Source: Leisingera caerulea DSM 24564 (GTDB taxonomy: Bacteria > Pseudomonadota > Alphaproteobacteria > Rhodobacterales > Rhodobacteraceae). From it: a DNA stretch of 64,000 nucleotides. The first letter of the stretch is position 1. Each line of letters opens with the position of its first letter. The notes under the pieces were generated by a model that worked only from the letters and a program-made list of their open reading frames with translations, made no database searches and had not been told where the DNA came from. The stretch spans positions 1,993,217 to 2,057,216 of the forward strand of contig NZ_KI421513.1 of the NCBI RefSeq assembly GCF_000473325.1, in the 5' to 3' direction. The translations under genes were made by a program, and so were the position numbers. Positions 47,205 through 56,013 of the stretch are shown here, one piece after another.

Positions 47205-47553
47205 CCTTCAGGAATACTGGACCCCGGCGCAAGCAGAGTTCGACGCTTTTGCGGACGTTTCCGGCGATGACAACGCGATCCATGTGGACCCCGTGTTCTG
47301 TGCTTCCACGGCCTTTGGACGCACGGTGAGCCACGGGATGCTGATCTATTCCAAGCTTTGGGGGATGCTCAAGCGGCACGACGAAGATCTTGCTCAGGTC
47401 AGCCAGAGCCTGATGTTCCCGAACCCGGCTTTTGCGGGCGAGGAGCTTAGCTTGCGGATTGCGCAAGAAGCGCCGGGCCGCGTGAAGATGCTGGTCACGC
47501 GGGTGTCGGATGGCGCGGAATGCTTAGTCGGGGAGGCAGAGATCACATGCTGA
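47197..47553 (+). CDS. MaoC-like hot-dog hydratase
   Basis: A 118-aa hot-dog protein with the hydratase-2 motif FADVSGDDNAIHVDP...AFGRTVSHGML (Asp and His catalytic pair). Hydrates an enoyl-CoA. Overlaps the next gene by 7 bp. Confidence 0.85.
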   Translation: MIDLQEYWTPAQAEFDAFADVSGDDNAIHVDPVFCASTAFGRTVSHGMLIYSKLWGMLKRHDEDLAQVSQSLMFPNPAFAGEELSLRIAQEAPGRVKMLVTRVSDGAECLVGEAEITC

Positions 47554-47915
47554 CTGTAGGGCAATCGGCGCGGATCACACGCAGCTACACCCGGAAAGAC
47601 CTTGCGGCTTATGCGGCGTTGAGCGGTGCCAGTGCGGAAAGCGTGCCAGAGCCGCTGATCGCGGCCCTGTTCTCTTATCTTCTTGGGGTAGAGCTGCCGG
47701 GGTCGGGCACCAACTATCTGAAACAGGATCTGGCGTTTAAAGCCCCCGCACCGCTGAATACTGCGCTGGAGGCCAAAGTTGAAATCACCCGGCTGCGGCC
47801 GGAGAAACAACTTGTGGATCTTTGGGCCAGTTGCACCGCGCCGGATGGCACGGTCCTTTGCGAAGGACGCAGTCTGGTGAAGGCCAAGGACGTTCCGGGC
47901 GCCTTTCCCGCCTGA
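47547..47915 (+). CDS. MaoC-like hot-dog protein lacking the hydratase motif
   Basis: A 122-aa hot-dog fold protein (YTRKDLAAYAALSGASAESVPEPLIAALFSYLLGVELPGSGTNYLKQDLAF, described by its features). The Asp-x4-His site of active MaoC proteins is missing (SGASAESVPEPL), so it is either the inactive half of a heterodimer with the preceding gene or has another function. Last gene of the operon. Confidence 0.75.
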   Translation: MLTVGQSARITRSYTRKDLAAYAALSGASAESVPEPLIAALFSYLLGVELPGSGTNYLKQDLAFKAPAPLNTALEAKVEITRLRPEKQLVDLWASCTAPDGTVLCEGRSLVKAKDVPGAFPA

Positions 47916-48087
47916 AACACCAGGGAAGAGCCGTACTGGGCCGTTCGGCCCTGGCACTGAATTGCTGATCGTTGAGCGGCCCGCCAAGGGTGCGCTGTAC
48001 AAATCCCCGTCTCTTGCAACGGATGCTTATATGGCTGGTGGTCTGGATGCGGGCAGGCCGGAGCAGGCGCCGGACGTGCCTGTCCCG

Positions 48088-49722
48088 TTAGGACGTCAAC
48101 TCCCTTGCCTGCTCGCGCAGGGCGAATTTCTGGATCTTGCCGGTTGAGGTTCTGGGTATCGCCGTAAACACGAACCTGCCCGGAACCTTGTAGGGGGCAA
48201 GACGGGTGCGGCACCAGCTGCGCAAGACCTCCGCGTCAGCCTCCTGCCCATTGGCCAGCTCGACAAAGGCGCAGGGGGTTTCCCCCCATTTATCGTGCGG
48301 CATTGCCACCACAGCCGCCACCGCAACAGCCGGGTGGCAGTACAGCGCCTCTTCGACCTCGATCGAGGAGATGTTCTCGCCGCCGGAGATGATGATGTCC
48401 TTGGAGCGGTCCTTGAGCTGGATGTAGCCGTCAGGATGCATGACGCCCAGATCGCCAGAGTGGAACCAGCCGTCGGCAAAGGCTTCCTCTGTGGCCTTGG
48501 GGTTGCGGAAATAGCCCTTCATCACCACGTTGCCGCGGAACATCACTTCGCCCATGGTCTGGCCGTCGCGCGGCACCGGCTGCATCGTTTCCGGGTCCAG
48601 CACGTCCAACTGCTCCAGCGGCAGGTAGCGCACGCCCTGGCGCGCCTTCAACGCGGCCTGTTCGGCGGGCGGCAGATCCGACCAGCTGTGGTGCCAGTCA
48701 TTCACCACCGCAGGGCCGTAGGTTTCCGTCAGCCCGTAAAGATGGGTCACGTCGAAGCCTGCGGCCTTCATGTCTGCCAGCAGGCTTTCCGGCGGTGGCG
48801 CGGCGGCGGTGAAGAATTGCACGGTTCGGGCGAGATCGCGTTTGGTCTCTTGCGGTGCCGAGATCAGCAGCGACATCACGATGGGCGCGCCGCACAGGTG
48901 GGTCACGCCCTCATCCGCCAGGGCGTTCCAGATCGGTTCCGCCCGCACCTGCCGCAGGCACACATGGGTGCCGGCGATCGCGGACAGTGTCCAGGGGAAA
49001 CACCAGCCGTTGCAGTGGAACATCGGCAGAGTCCAGAGATACACCGCGTGTTTCTGCATCGAGGTGGTCAGCGCATTGCCCTGCGCCAGCAGATAGGCGC
49101 CGCGGTGGTGCGAGACCACGCCCTTGGGGTCGCCGGTGGTGCCGGAGGTGTAGTTGATCGAGATCGCATCCCATTCGTCCTCGGGCATGGCCCATGCGAA
49201 CTCCGGGTTGCCGCGGGTCAGGAACACCTCGTAGTCGGCGGCCTCCGATTCTGTTTGCGCGCCGTCATATTCCGCATCGTCGTACTGGATCAGCACCGGT
49301 GACACCGCGGCAAGCGCCAGCGCCTCCAGCATCAGCGGCATGAACTCCCGGTCCACGATCACCAGCTTCGACATCGCATGGTCGAGCTGGAACGCGATCA
49401 CAGCCGCATCCAGCCGTGTGTTGATCGAATGCAGCACCGCTCCGCACATCGGCACACCGTAGTGGCACTCCAGCATCGCCGGCGTGTTGGGCAGCAGCGC
49501 CGACACAGTGTCGCCGCGCCCGATCCCGTTTTTGGCCAGGGCCGAGGCAAGCCGCCGCGACCGCGCGTAGAACTCCGCATAGCTGCGCCGCAAGGACCCG
49601 TGCACGATTGCTGTACGGTCGGGAAAGACGCTCGCGGCGCGTTCGAGGAAGGTCAGCGGCGTCAGCGGCTGATAGTTCGCGGGAGTGCGGTCAAGACCGG
49701 TGTTGTACGGGTTCTCCGTCAT
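48088..49722 (-). CDS. AMP-forming acyl-CoA synthetase (FadD-like)
   Basis: A 544-aa ligase: NYTSGTTGDPKGVVSHHRG, MFHCNGWCFPW, YGLTETYGPA, GWFHSGDLGVMH, RTSTGKIQK (catalytic Lys). Substrate is probably a short or medium acid; relatives work on methylmercaptopropionate, but the sequence does not match the classical DmdB of Ruegeria closely enough to name it. It ends a four-gene minus-strand unit with the hydratase 4 bp upstream. Confidence 0.88.
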   Translation of the reverse strand: MTENPYNTGLDRTPANYQPLTPLTFLERAASVFPDRTAIVHGSLRRSYAEFYARSRRLASALAKNGIGRGDTVSALLPNTPAMLECHYGVPMCGAVLHSINTRLDAAVIAFQLDHAMSKLVIVDREFMPLMLEALALAAVSPVLIQYDDAEYDGAQTESEAADYEVFLTRGNPEFAWAMPEDEWDAISINYTSGTTGDPKGVVSHHRGAYLLAQGNALTTSMQKHAVYLWTLPMFHCNGWCFPWTLSAIAGTHVCLRQVRAEPIWNALADEGVTHLCGAPIVMSLLISAPQETKRDLARTVQFFTAAAPPPESLLADMKAAGFDVTHLYGLTETYGPAVVNDWHHSWSDLPPAEQAALKARQGVRYLPLEQLDVLDPETMQPVPRDGQTMGEVMFRGNVVMKGYFRNPKATEEAFADGWFHSGDLGVMHPDGYIQLKDRSKDIIISGGENISSIEVEEALYCHPAVAVAAVVAMPHDKWGETPCAFVELANGQEADAEVLRSWCRTRLAPYKVPGRFVFTAIPRTSTGKIQKFALREQARELTS

Positions 49723-49726
49723 GGTC

Positions 49727-50527
49727 TTAATGATCCTGCCATTGGGGGCTGCGTTTTTCGAGGAAGGCGCTGATGCCTTCCTGCGCGTCACGGGCCAGCA
49801 TGTTGTCGACCATCACGCCGGAAGCATAGGTATAGGCGTCGGCCAAGGGCATCTCCCGCTGCGCATAGAAGGCGCGTTTGCCGGTTGCCAGGGTCATCAT
49901 CGACTTGGAGGCGATCTTGCGGGCCATGTCCATCGTGGCCTCCCGCAGCTCTGCCGCCGGAACGGCCCGGTTTACCAGGCCGATCTCCTCTGCCCGGCGG
50001 GCCGGGGTCATGCCGCCGGTCAGCAGCATTTCCATCGCGTGTTTATTGGAGACATTTCGCGACAGGGCGACCATCGGCGTTGAGCAGAACAGGCCGATAT
50101 GAACCCCTGGCGTGCTGAACTGCGCGGTGTCCGCGGCGAGGGCGAGATCGCAGCTGGCCACCAGCTGGCAGCCCGCCGCGGTGGCGATCCCGGTGACCTC
50201 GGCAATCACCGGCTTGGGGCAGTTGACGATGGCCTGCATAGTGGCAGAGCACATCGCCATCACCTTGGCGAAATAGGCCCGCCCGCCGTCCGCAGCCGCA
50301 CGCCCGGCGGTCATCTCCTTCAGGTCGTGGCCTGCGCAAAAGGCAGGGCCGTTTGCGGCCAGGACAACGACGCGCACCTGCGGGTCTTCCCTGGCTTCCG
50401 CAAAGGCCTGGGCAAGCGCTGCCAGCATCGCCTCGGACAGGGCATTGCGCCGACCGGCATCGTTCAAGGTCAGGCGCAGGATGCCGGCGTCATCCAGATC
50501 GCGCAGCAGAATATCAGGCTGTTGCAC
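49727..50527 (-). CDS. Enoyl-CoA hydratase (GTG start)
   Basis: A 266-aa crotonase: RNALSEAMLAAL, FCAGHDLKEM (oxyanion hole), TGIATAAGCQLVASCDLALA. The start is GTG at 50527 because AAGGAG lies 7 nt upstream; the longer ORF begins before the ribosome site. The AGHDLKEM form is shared with DmdD-like and ECHDC3-like members. Confidence 0.87.
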   Translation of the reverse strand: MQQPDILLRDLDDAGILRLTLNDAGRRNALSEAMLAALAQAFAEAREDPQVRVVVLAANGPAFCAGHDLKEMTAGRAAADGGRAYFAKVMAMCSATMQAIVNCPKPVIAEVTGIATAAGCQLVASCDLALAADTAQFSTPGVHIGLFCSTPMVALSRNVSNKHAMEMLLTGGMTPARRAEEIGLVNRAVPAAELREATMDMARKIASKSMMTLATGKRAFYAQREMPLADAYTYASGVMVDNMLARDAQEGISAFLEKRSPQWQDH

Positions 50528-50549
50528 AGGACATCTCCTTTTCCGAGGC

Positions 50550-50999
50550 TTAACGGATGTTGATTTCAACGCTGTCAGCCAGCGTGTTGGCGATGAAGCA
50601 GTAGCGGTGGGCGCGGTCCTGCATCTCCTCCAGCTCCTTGCCGCTGACGGAGAATCCGGTGTCGAACCGCACCACCGGGTGCAGGTCGATGCGAGTCACT
50701 GACATCTGCCCCTTGGGGTTCTTTCCCAGATGCGCCTCGGCGTAGTCGTGGTAGGTGGCCACCGGCCAGCCGGCCTTGGCCGCCAGCGCCAGAAAGGTCA
50801 TCATGTGGCAGCTGGACAGAGCTGATGCCAGCGCCTGTTCCGGGTTGGTGTTGCCCGGATCTCCGCCCCAGTCGGGGGCGGAGTCCACTTGGACATCATA
50901 GCTGTTGTTGTACTGCACCGTGTGGGCATTCGAATACTGGCCGGATTGCAGCACAGGTTCGGCCCGTTGCCAGTGCAGCTGGATCGAAAGGTCTGACAT
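50550..50999 (-). CDS. OsmC-family protein
   Basis: A 149-aa OsmC/Ohr-type peroxidase-like protein with the two family cysteines in SSCHMMTFLALAAKAG and AHRYCFIANT, and the Glu/Arg partners (DPGNTNPEQALASAL). Reduces organic hydroperoxides through a reactive cysteine. The start at 50999 is supported by GAGGGAT; an in-frame ATG at 51014 is also possible. Its place inside the demethylase operon suggests protection against, or handling of, sulphur or peroxide intermediates. Confidence 0.85.
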   Translation of the reverse strand: MSDLSIQLHWQRAEPVLQSGQYSNAHTVQYNNSYDVQVDSAPDWGGDPGNTNPEQALASALSSCHMMTFLALAAKAGWPVATYHDYAEAHLGKNPKGQMSVTRIDLHPVVRFDTGFSVSGKELEEMQDRAHRYCFIANTLADSVEINIR

Positions 51000-51032
51000 C
51001 GTGGTATCCCTCATTGTCTCCGCCGCCTGCAC

Positions 51033-52175
51033 TCAGGCCGCAGCGAGAGTTTTTTTCGGGTCATAGAACGGCCGTTCCACGATGGTGGCACGGGCCGGGC
51101 CGGTGGCGGCCATGACTTCGACGGTTGCGCCGATGACGGCCTCTTCCGCGGAAACCATCGCCAGCGCGATATTCTGCTTCAGCCGCGGCGAGTAGACGGC
51201 GGATGTGACCTTGCCGATGGCAGCGCCATCTTTGCTGACCGGCCAGAAGGTGGTGTTGGGCCCGGACAGCGGGTCCCCCTCAAAGATCAGCCCAACCTGT
51301 TTGCGGCTGACGCCTCCGTCCTTGATACGGCGCAGAGCAGCTTTTCCGATGAACTCGGCCTCCATGTCCAGGTTCACCAGACGGTCAAAGCCCAGCTCAA
51401 ACGGGTTGGTGCTTATATCGGCGTCGGCGTGATAGGATAGCATGCCGCCCTCAATGCGGCGGATCGAGGAGGTGTGGCCGGGTTTCAGGCCGAAGGGTTT
51501 GCCCGCGGCCATGATCTTTTCCCACAGCTTATCGCCGCGCGATCCGTCCTGCAGATACAGCTCATAACCCAGCTCGCTGGACCAGCCGGTGCGCGACACG
51601 ATCAGCGGAATGCCGTCCAGAACCACCTCGCGCAGCCAGTAGTACTTCAGGTCCATAATGCTGTCGCCGAACAGCGCCCGCATGATCTCACCGGACTTCG
51701 GTCCCTGCAGCTGCAGCGGCGACACGTCGGGTTCGCAGATGGTGACGTCCATGCCGGAATGCACCGCCACACCCTGCGCCCACAGCAGGATGTCGCTGTC
51801 GGCCAGCGAGAACCAGAAGTGGTTTTCCGCCAGCCGCAGCAGGATCGGGTCGTTCAGGATGCCGCCGTCGGCATTGGTGATGAGCACGTATTTGCACTGT
51901 CCGACCGCCATTTTCGACAGGTCGCGCGGGGTCAGCATCTGCACGAACTTCGCCGCATCCGGGCCGGTGATCTCCACCTGGCGTTCAACCGCCACATCGC
52001 AAAGGATCGCGTCGTTCACCAGGTTCCAGAAATTCTGCTCCGGATCGCCGAAATCGCGCGGGATGTACATGTGGTTGTACACCGAAAATGCCTTGGCGCC
52101 CCAGCGGACGGTGGCGTCGAAATAGGGGGATTTGCGGATCTGCGTGCCGAACCCGAAACCGTCTGATTGCATCAT
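51033..52175 (-). CDS. DmdA-like tetrahydrofolate-dependent demethylase (GcvT family)
   Basis: A 380-aa GcvT-fold protein. Its overall pattern follows DMSP demethylase DmdA (YNHMYIP; DVAVERQVEITGPDA; TPRDLSKMAVGQCKY; NDPILLRLAENHFWFSLADSD; EPDVSPLQLQGPKS). It transfers a methyl group from an S-, N- or O-methyl substrate to THF. The segment SRTGWSSELGYELY differs from the SGWSKQGGYE-type stretch of DmdA and resembles aminomethyltransferases instead, so DMSP cannot be assumed. The ATG at 52175 has AAAGGGTG upstream. In an operon with OsmC, hydratase and CoA ligase, and in the same window as MetF/MTHFR_C. Confidence 0.75.
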   Translation of the reverse strand: MMQSDGFGFGTQIRKSPYFDATVRWGAKAFSVYNHMYIPRDFGDPEQNFWNLVNDAILCDVAVERQVEITGPDAAKFVQMLTPRDLSKMAVGQCKYVLITNADGGILNDPILLRLAENHFWFSLADSDILLWAQGVAVHSGMDVTICEPDVSPLQLQGPKSGEIMRALFGDSIMDLKYYWLREVVLDGIPLIVSRTGWSSELGYELYLQDGSRGDKLWEKIMAAGKPFGLKPGHTSSIRRIEGGMLSYHADADISTNPFELGFDRLVNLDMEAEFIGKAALRRIKDGGVSRKQVGLIFEGDPLSGPNTTFWPVSKDGAAIGKVTSAVYSPRLKQNIALAMVSAEEAVIGATVEVMAATGPARATIVERPFYDPKKTLAAA

Positions 52176-52336
52176 GTTTTTCACCCTTTGCACCGTCGGC
52201 CGGGCCGGCCGCGGACTGTTTCAACCGGGTGAAGAATTACCCGCAGATGCGGGCTGGGAGCGGACTGAAAACAGGCCGTGGACAGACCGGACGGACTGAT
52301 GTCAGGCAGGCTTGCAGACCGTTCAGGCGGAACCCG

Positions 52337-52828
52337 TCATTTGCCGGGTCTGGCGGCCAGCCTGGCAAGATTCGGCTGCGTGGATTTGACATGGCGCGTC
52401 ACGATGTAGGTCATGTAGCGGTCGACCCCCAGCTCATCCGCCAGCAGGCTGTCCATCAGATCCTGAAAGGCGGCCAGGCTGGGGGTGAAAACCTTGAGAA
52501 CATAATCCATGCCGCCGCCGGTGGCGATGCATTCGGTCACCTCGTCCAGGGTCCGGATATGGGCCTCGAAGCGGTCAAAGTCGGCTTTGCGGTGATGGGT
52601 GAGCGAGACCGTCACCACCACTTGGGTGAAATCGCAGACGCGGTCGAGCGCAATGTCGGCGTGATAACCGCGGATCAAACCGGACGCCTTGAGCCTGGCC
52701 AGACGGGCCCAGCAGGGGGTCGCTGACAAGTTGACGATTTCTGCCAGCTTGGTCTTGCTCAGCTGGCCATGCTTCTGGACTGCGCTGAGAATGCGGATGT
52801 CGGTCGCATCAAGGCTGAACTTGTCCAT
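52337..52828 (-). CDS. Lrp/AsnC-family transcriptional regulator
   Basis: A 163-aa Lrp-type regulator: N-terminal HTH (LDATDIRILSAVQKHGQLSKTKLAEIVNLSATPCWARLARL region, residues 6-48) and a RAM ligand-binding domain (FTQVVVTVSL...VTECIATGGGMDYVLKV). Same direction as the DmdA-like operon, 161 bp upstream of it; likely its regulator. Confidence 0.88.
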   Translation of the reverse strand: MDKFSLDATDIRILSAVQKHGQLSKTKLAEIVNLSATPCWARLARLKASGLIRGYHADIALDRVCDFTQVVVTVSLTHHRKADFDRFEAHIRTLDEVTECIATGGGMDYVLKVFTPSLAAFQDLMDSLLADELGVDRYMTYIVTRHVKSTQPNLARLAARPGK

Positions 52829-53298
52829 CCATCAGAGTCTTTCGTTGCAACAGCATCATGCCCCAATACAATCACCAGCAAAAACCCGGAAGCAACATCT
52901 TGCCCGGCAGGGCAGTTTTTCAGGCACCCCGGAACATCAGGTGTCATCCGGGCTTCCGCGGCACCAATTGCGTCCATCAGCCGGGATAAAGCGACGTCCC
53001 CGGGGTTATGTGCACTTCTCCGCTGCCTCCTCCGCATTTGTCGCCTTGGAGAGGTGGCTCTCAAAGGCGCCTCGTAAGGAGGCACTGCGAAACAGCTTGG
53101 GTGGATTTCTGATCATCCCATCCGCGGGTATTACGCCGTGAACAGCAGCGGCAATGACCTTCGCGGATTTAGCACGCGACTCATGTGCAGTTCTGCAAAT
53201 GTCACGGGGGATGGGTTGAAATCCTCATTTTCCCGGGGCCGGAAGTTTTTTGAAAAAACGCCTTGTTTCTCTGGTTTGCGGAACATATACGGGTCAGC
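52829..53298. other. Intergenic region between lrp and tRNA-Ser fragment
   Basis: No gene seen; ORFs here are short and lack ribosome sites. Confidence 0.5.
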
Positions 53299-53341
53299 GG
53301 AGACGTGGCCGAGTGGTCGAAGGCGCTCCCCTGCTAAGGGG
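53299..53341 (+). pseudogene. Truncated tRNA-Ser (GCT), 5' half only
   Basis: GGAGACG acceptor strand, the Ser-type D-arm (GCCGAGTGGTCGAAGGC) and the anticodon arm with GCT (CTCCCCTGCTAAGGG) match tRNA-Ser. After the anticodon loop the sequence stops matching: no variable arm, T-arm or 3' acceptor strand follows. The break lies in the anticodon stem, a usual crossover zone of tRNA-targeting integrases. The 3' half is not found elsewhere in the window. Confidence 0.8.
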
Positions 53342-53345
53342 CATG

Positions 53346-54182
53346 CACCCAACAGATAACACCTCTAAAACAATCGGAAAAACCAGACTACACGTACCCC
53401 TTTGCACGGATTTTGCACAGGTTTGCTCGCAGTAGGCCTACCGCACCCGGTCAGCGGATGTTCCCTGCTGGAAAGCCCATCAGTCTGTCCTGATCTTCTC
53501 ATTTGAGCATGCGGAGCTGCACTGGCTGACCTCATTCATCATCACGTTGGCAGTACGGCATTCACTCCATGAAGGGGAAAGGGCGGTACTTGTTGAGTTC
53601 TCTTACTTAATCCAATGACCGGGCTGAAGGTGGCCGGGCCCGAAATAGCTGGCTTGACCGGCACGTGCATTGGGGACGGGGGACGCCGGATAGGCGTGCG
53701 ACGGAGCTTCTTTTGAAGGACGTGGAAGAGCAAAAAATTAGTACTGGGGTGTGTTTTTCCGAAGCGGGTGATTTTCTGAACCATTGGCGCGGCGATGCTC
53801 AATGCGGAACCAGGATCCGGCATTTTTTGATGCGGGCAGACTGCAGGAACGTGCCGACCCGTCGGATGGAAGCTGCCGGGGAGATCAGAAACTAACTTTC
53901 ACCATCCCTGCCACAACTCACATCTGTGGAGGCCCCCTTTAATGCAAGTTGTTTTTTGAGCGTTTGGGAATGTGAACGGATGCGGTCATCTGTCAGGCCT
54001 GTTTATGCGGCGTTTCAGACGCCGCTGGCCGGTATGGAGATACGCGGTTCAGTTCCACATCACAGTGGCGGGTTGATTATCCCGGTGTGAGTTCCTGGTT
54101 TTACTGAACCCGATCTTTCCGATCATTTGCCCTTACACTCAAAGACCTCCTCACATTCCCGACGTACCGGCCATCGCAACGC
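53346..54182. other. 837-bp region without a recognisable gene
   Basis: Lower GC than its surroundings, ORFs under 95 codons with no ribosome sites or family resemblance. A 7-bp hairpin (GCGGCGT/ACGCCGC) lies at 54007-54025. Probably decayed mobile DNA; the left end of the IS110 element should fall near its right edge. Confidence 0.5.
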
Positions 54183-55211
54183 TTACGCGGCGGCGATAGC
54201 CGGGTCTCTGTAATCTTCGTGTTTCACCAACATGGCCCATAACCTGCGCGCCATCTTATTTGCGAGTGCAATTGCGACGACCATACGTGGTTTTCTTGCG
54301 AGCATCCTTTGGAGCCAAGATGCTTCAGGGGCACCCTTGTGAATCGCCATCCTCACTACGGACATGGCACCGATGACCAAGAGCCTGCGGATATCTCTCT
54401 GCCCCATCTTCGACGTTCGGCCCAATTTCTGCTTTCCCCCGGTCGAGTGTTGCTTCGGTACCAGCCCTACCCACGCAGAAAAATCCCGACCCCGACGAAA
54501 GATTTCCATAGGTGGGGCGAAGGCCGAGACAGCCATTGCAGTTATCGGACCGATGCCTGGCATGGTCTGGAGACGGCGTGCGTTATCGTCTCTTGTCGCT
54601 TCGATGCGTACCTGCTTTTCAAGCCTGCCTATTTGTTCTGTTAGTGTAGCGATCTGACCAAGGTAGATTGATCCAACATCTGTCACCACTTTTGGCAGAC
54701 CGTTCTCGGGATCTTCCAAGATTTCCCTCAGACTTTTGATATTTGTCGTCGTTTTTGGTGCCACCCGGCCAAACTCGGCGAGATGAGCCCGCAGGGCGTT
54801 GATCAGCTGCGTGCGTTGCCTCAAAAGCAGGTCACGTGTCCGGAACAAAACCGCCCGACTTTGCTGCTCATGTGTTTTCACGGCGACTGTTCGCATCGTT
54901 GGACGTGACGCAGCCTCGGCAATCGCTTCTGCATCAGCCGCATCATTCTTATGCCGTTTGACGAAAGGTTTCACATAGATGGGCGGTATCAATTTCACAT
55001 CATGGCCAAGTGCCTCGATCTGACGCCCCCAGTCATGCGCGGTTGCACAAGCTTCCATAGCAACTGTGCAATTCGGTTGTTGTACAAAAAATGCCAAAAC
55101 TTGCGCCCGAGACAGCTTTTTGCGGAACAGAACACTGCCGTCAGCCGCTGCCCCATGCACCTGAAAACTACGCTTTGCTAAATCTACTCCTATGATCGCA
55201 ACCATTTCCAT
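54183..55211 (-). CDS. IS110-family transposase
   Basis: A 342-aa DEDD transposase: IGVDLAKRSFQVHG (first Asp), VAMEACATAHDWGR (Glu), KNDAADAEAIAEA (Asp pair) in the N-terminal RuvC-like domain, and the C-terminal Tnp20 domain with TMPGIGPITAMAVSAF and FSAWVGLVPKQHSTGGK (the catalytic Ser lies in this domain). The ATG at 55211 follows GAGGAGG. Intact, so the insertion is probably recent. IS110 lacks inverted repeats; its edges, and any bridge-RNA sequence, lie in the flanking noncoding DNA. Confidence 0.92.
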   Translation of the reverse strand: MEMVAIIGVDLAKRSFQVHGAAADGSVLFRKKLSRAQVLAFFVQQPNCTVAMEACATAHDWGRQIEALGHDVKLIPPIYVKPFVKRHKNDAADAEAIAEAASRPTMRTVAVKTHEQQSRAVLFRTRDLLLRQRTQLINALRAHLAEFGRVAPKTTTNIKSLREILEDPENGLPKVVTDVGSIYLGQIATLTEQIGRLEKQVRIEATRDDNARRLQTMPGIGPITAMAVSAFAPPMEIFRRGRDFSAWVGLVPKQHSTGGKQKLGRTSKMGQRDIRRLLVIGAMSVVRMAIHKGAPEASWLQRMLARKPRMVVAIALANKMARRLWAMLVKHEDYRDPAIAAA

Positions 55212-55369
55212 TGTCGCCTCCTCTGTTTCTGGTCTGTTAAGACAGTACCAGCATGGCACATCACGATGCCGTCGGGAGGGGCATCCACTCCATCACAGTG
55301 CGGAACTTTGCAGCCGTTGCCTTTTCGGGTGTTTGCTGACGCAGCATTCGCTCGCAACCGCGGCACGCT

Positions 55370-55999
55370 CATCGCAGCTTTCCAGCCACTGCTGGTGATG
55401 TCGAAGAGGTCAGCCGGGCTCAGACCCTTTGGCTCAACCTCTGCTTCGTGCTCGGGTTCTCAACGATATTCATGGCACTCAGGGCTTCGGCAACGGCCCT
55501 GGGTCAGGCACTGTTGCGGTGGCGTTATGAACTCAACCTCGTTGGCGGTGGCATCGTGATTCTGTTCGGGCTGTTCATGATCGGCGCGGCGCGGATCGGC
55601 GCCATGGAACGGGATCTTCGGTTCCATCTCGACGTCCCCGGCGGCAGGCCGGCCGCGTCCTATGTTCTGGGCCTCGCGTTCGGCTTCGGCTGGACCCCCT
55701 GCATTGGCCCAATTCTCGGTGCGATCCTCACCGCCAGTGCGGCGAGCGCCATGGTTGGGCAAGGGGTCTTGCTACTGGCGATTTATTCTGCAGGCCTTGG
55801 CGTGCCGTTCCTGATTGTTGCGGGTTTCACCGATCGGCTTGTCGGCCGGTTGCAAGGCGCCAGACGGGTCGGGTGCCGCCTGCATCAGGCCGCGAGCGCG
55901 GTCATGGTCGTGATGGGGCTTGCGATGATGACCGGGCAGCTCACCGCGCTGTCCTACTGGCTGCTCGATGTCTTTCCGGTCCTCGGGCGGATCGGCTAG
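55370..55999 (+). pseudogene. ccdA: Cytochrome c biogenesis protein CcdA, N-terminally truncated
   Basis: From about FPATAGDVEEVSRA onward the frame matches the last five of six CcdA helices: VLGFSTIFMALRASATALGQ, LNLVGGGIVILFGLFM, AFGFGWTPCIGPILGAIL (second active-site Cys), GVPFLIVAGFTDRL. The first helix with the partner Cys-Pro is missing, so thiol transfer should not work. The lost N-terminus faces the IS110 element, which probably removed it. Confidence 0.8.
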
Positions 56000-56013
56000 C
56001 AGCCAAATGATTG

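Noticed and set aside
53299..53400. A functional tRNA-Ser
   Set aside because: No T-arm, variable arm or 3' acceptor strand follows the anticodon arm.
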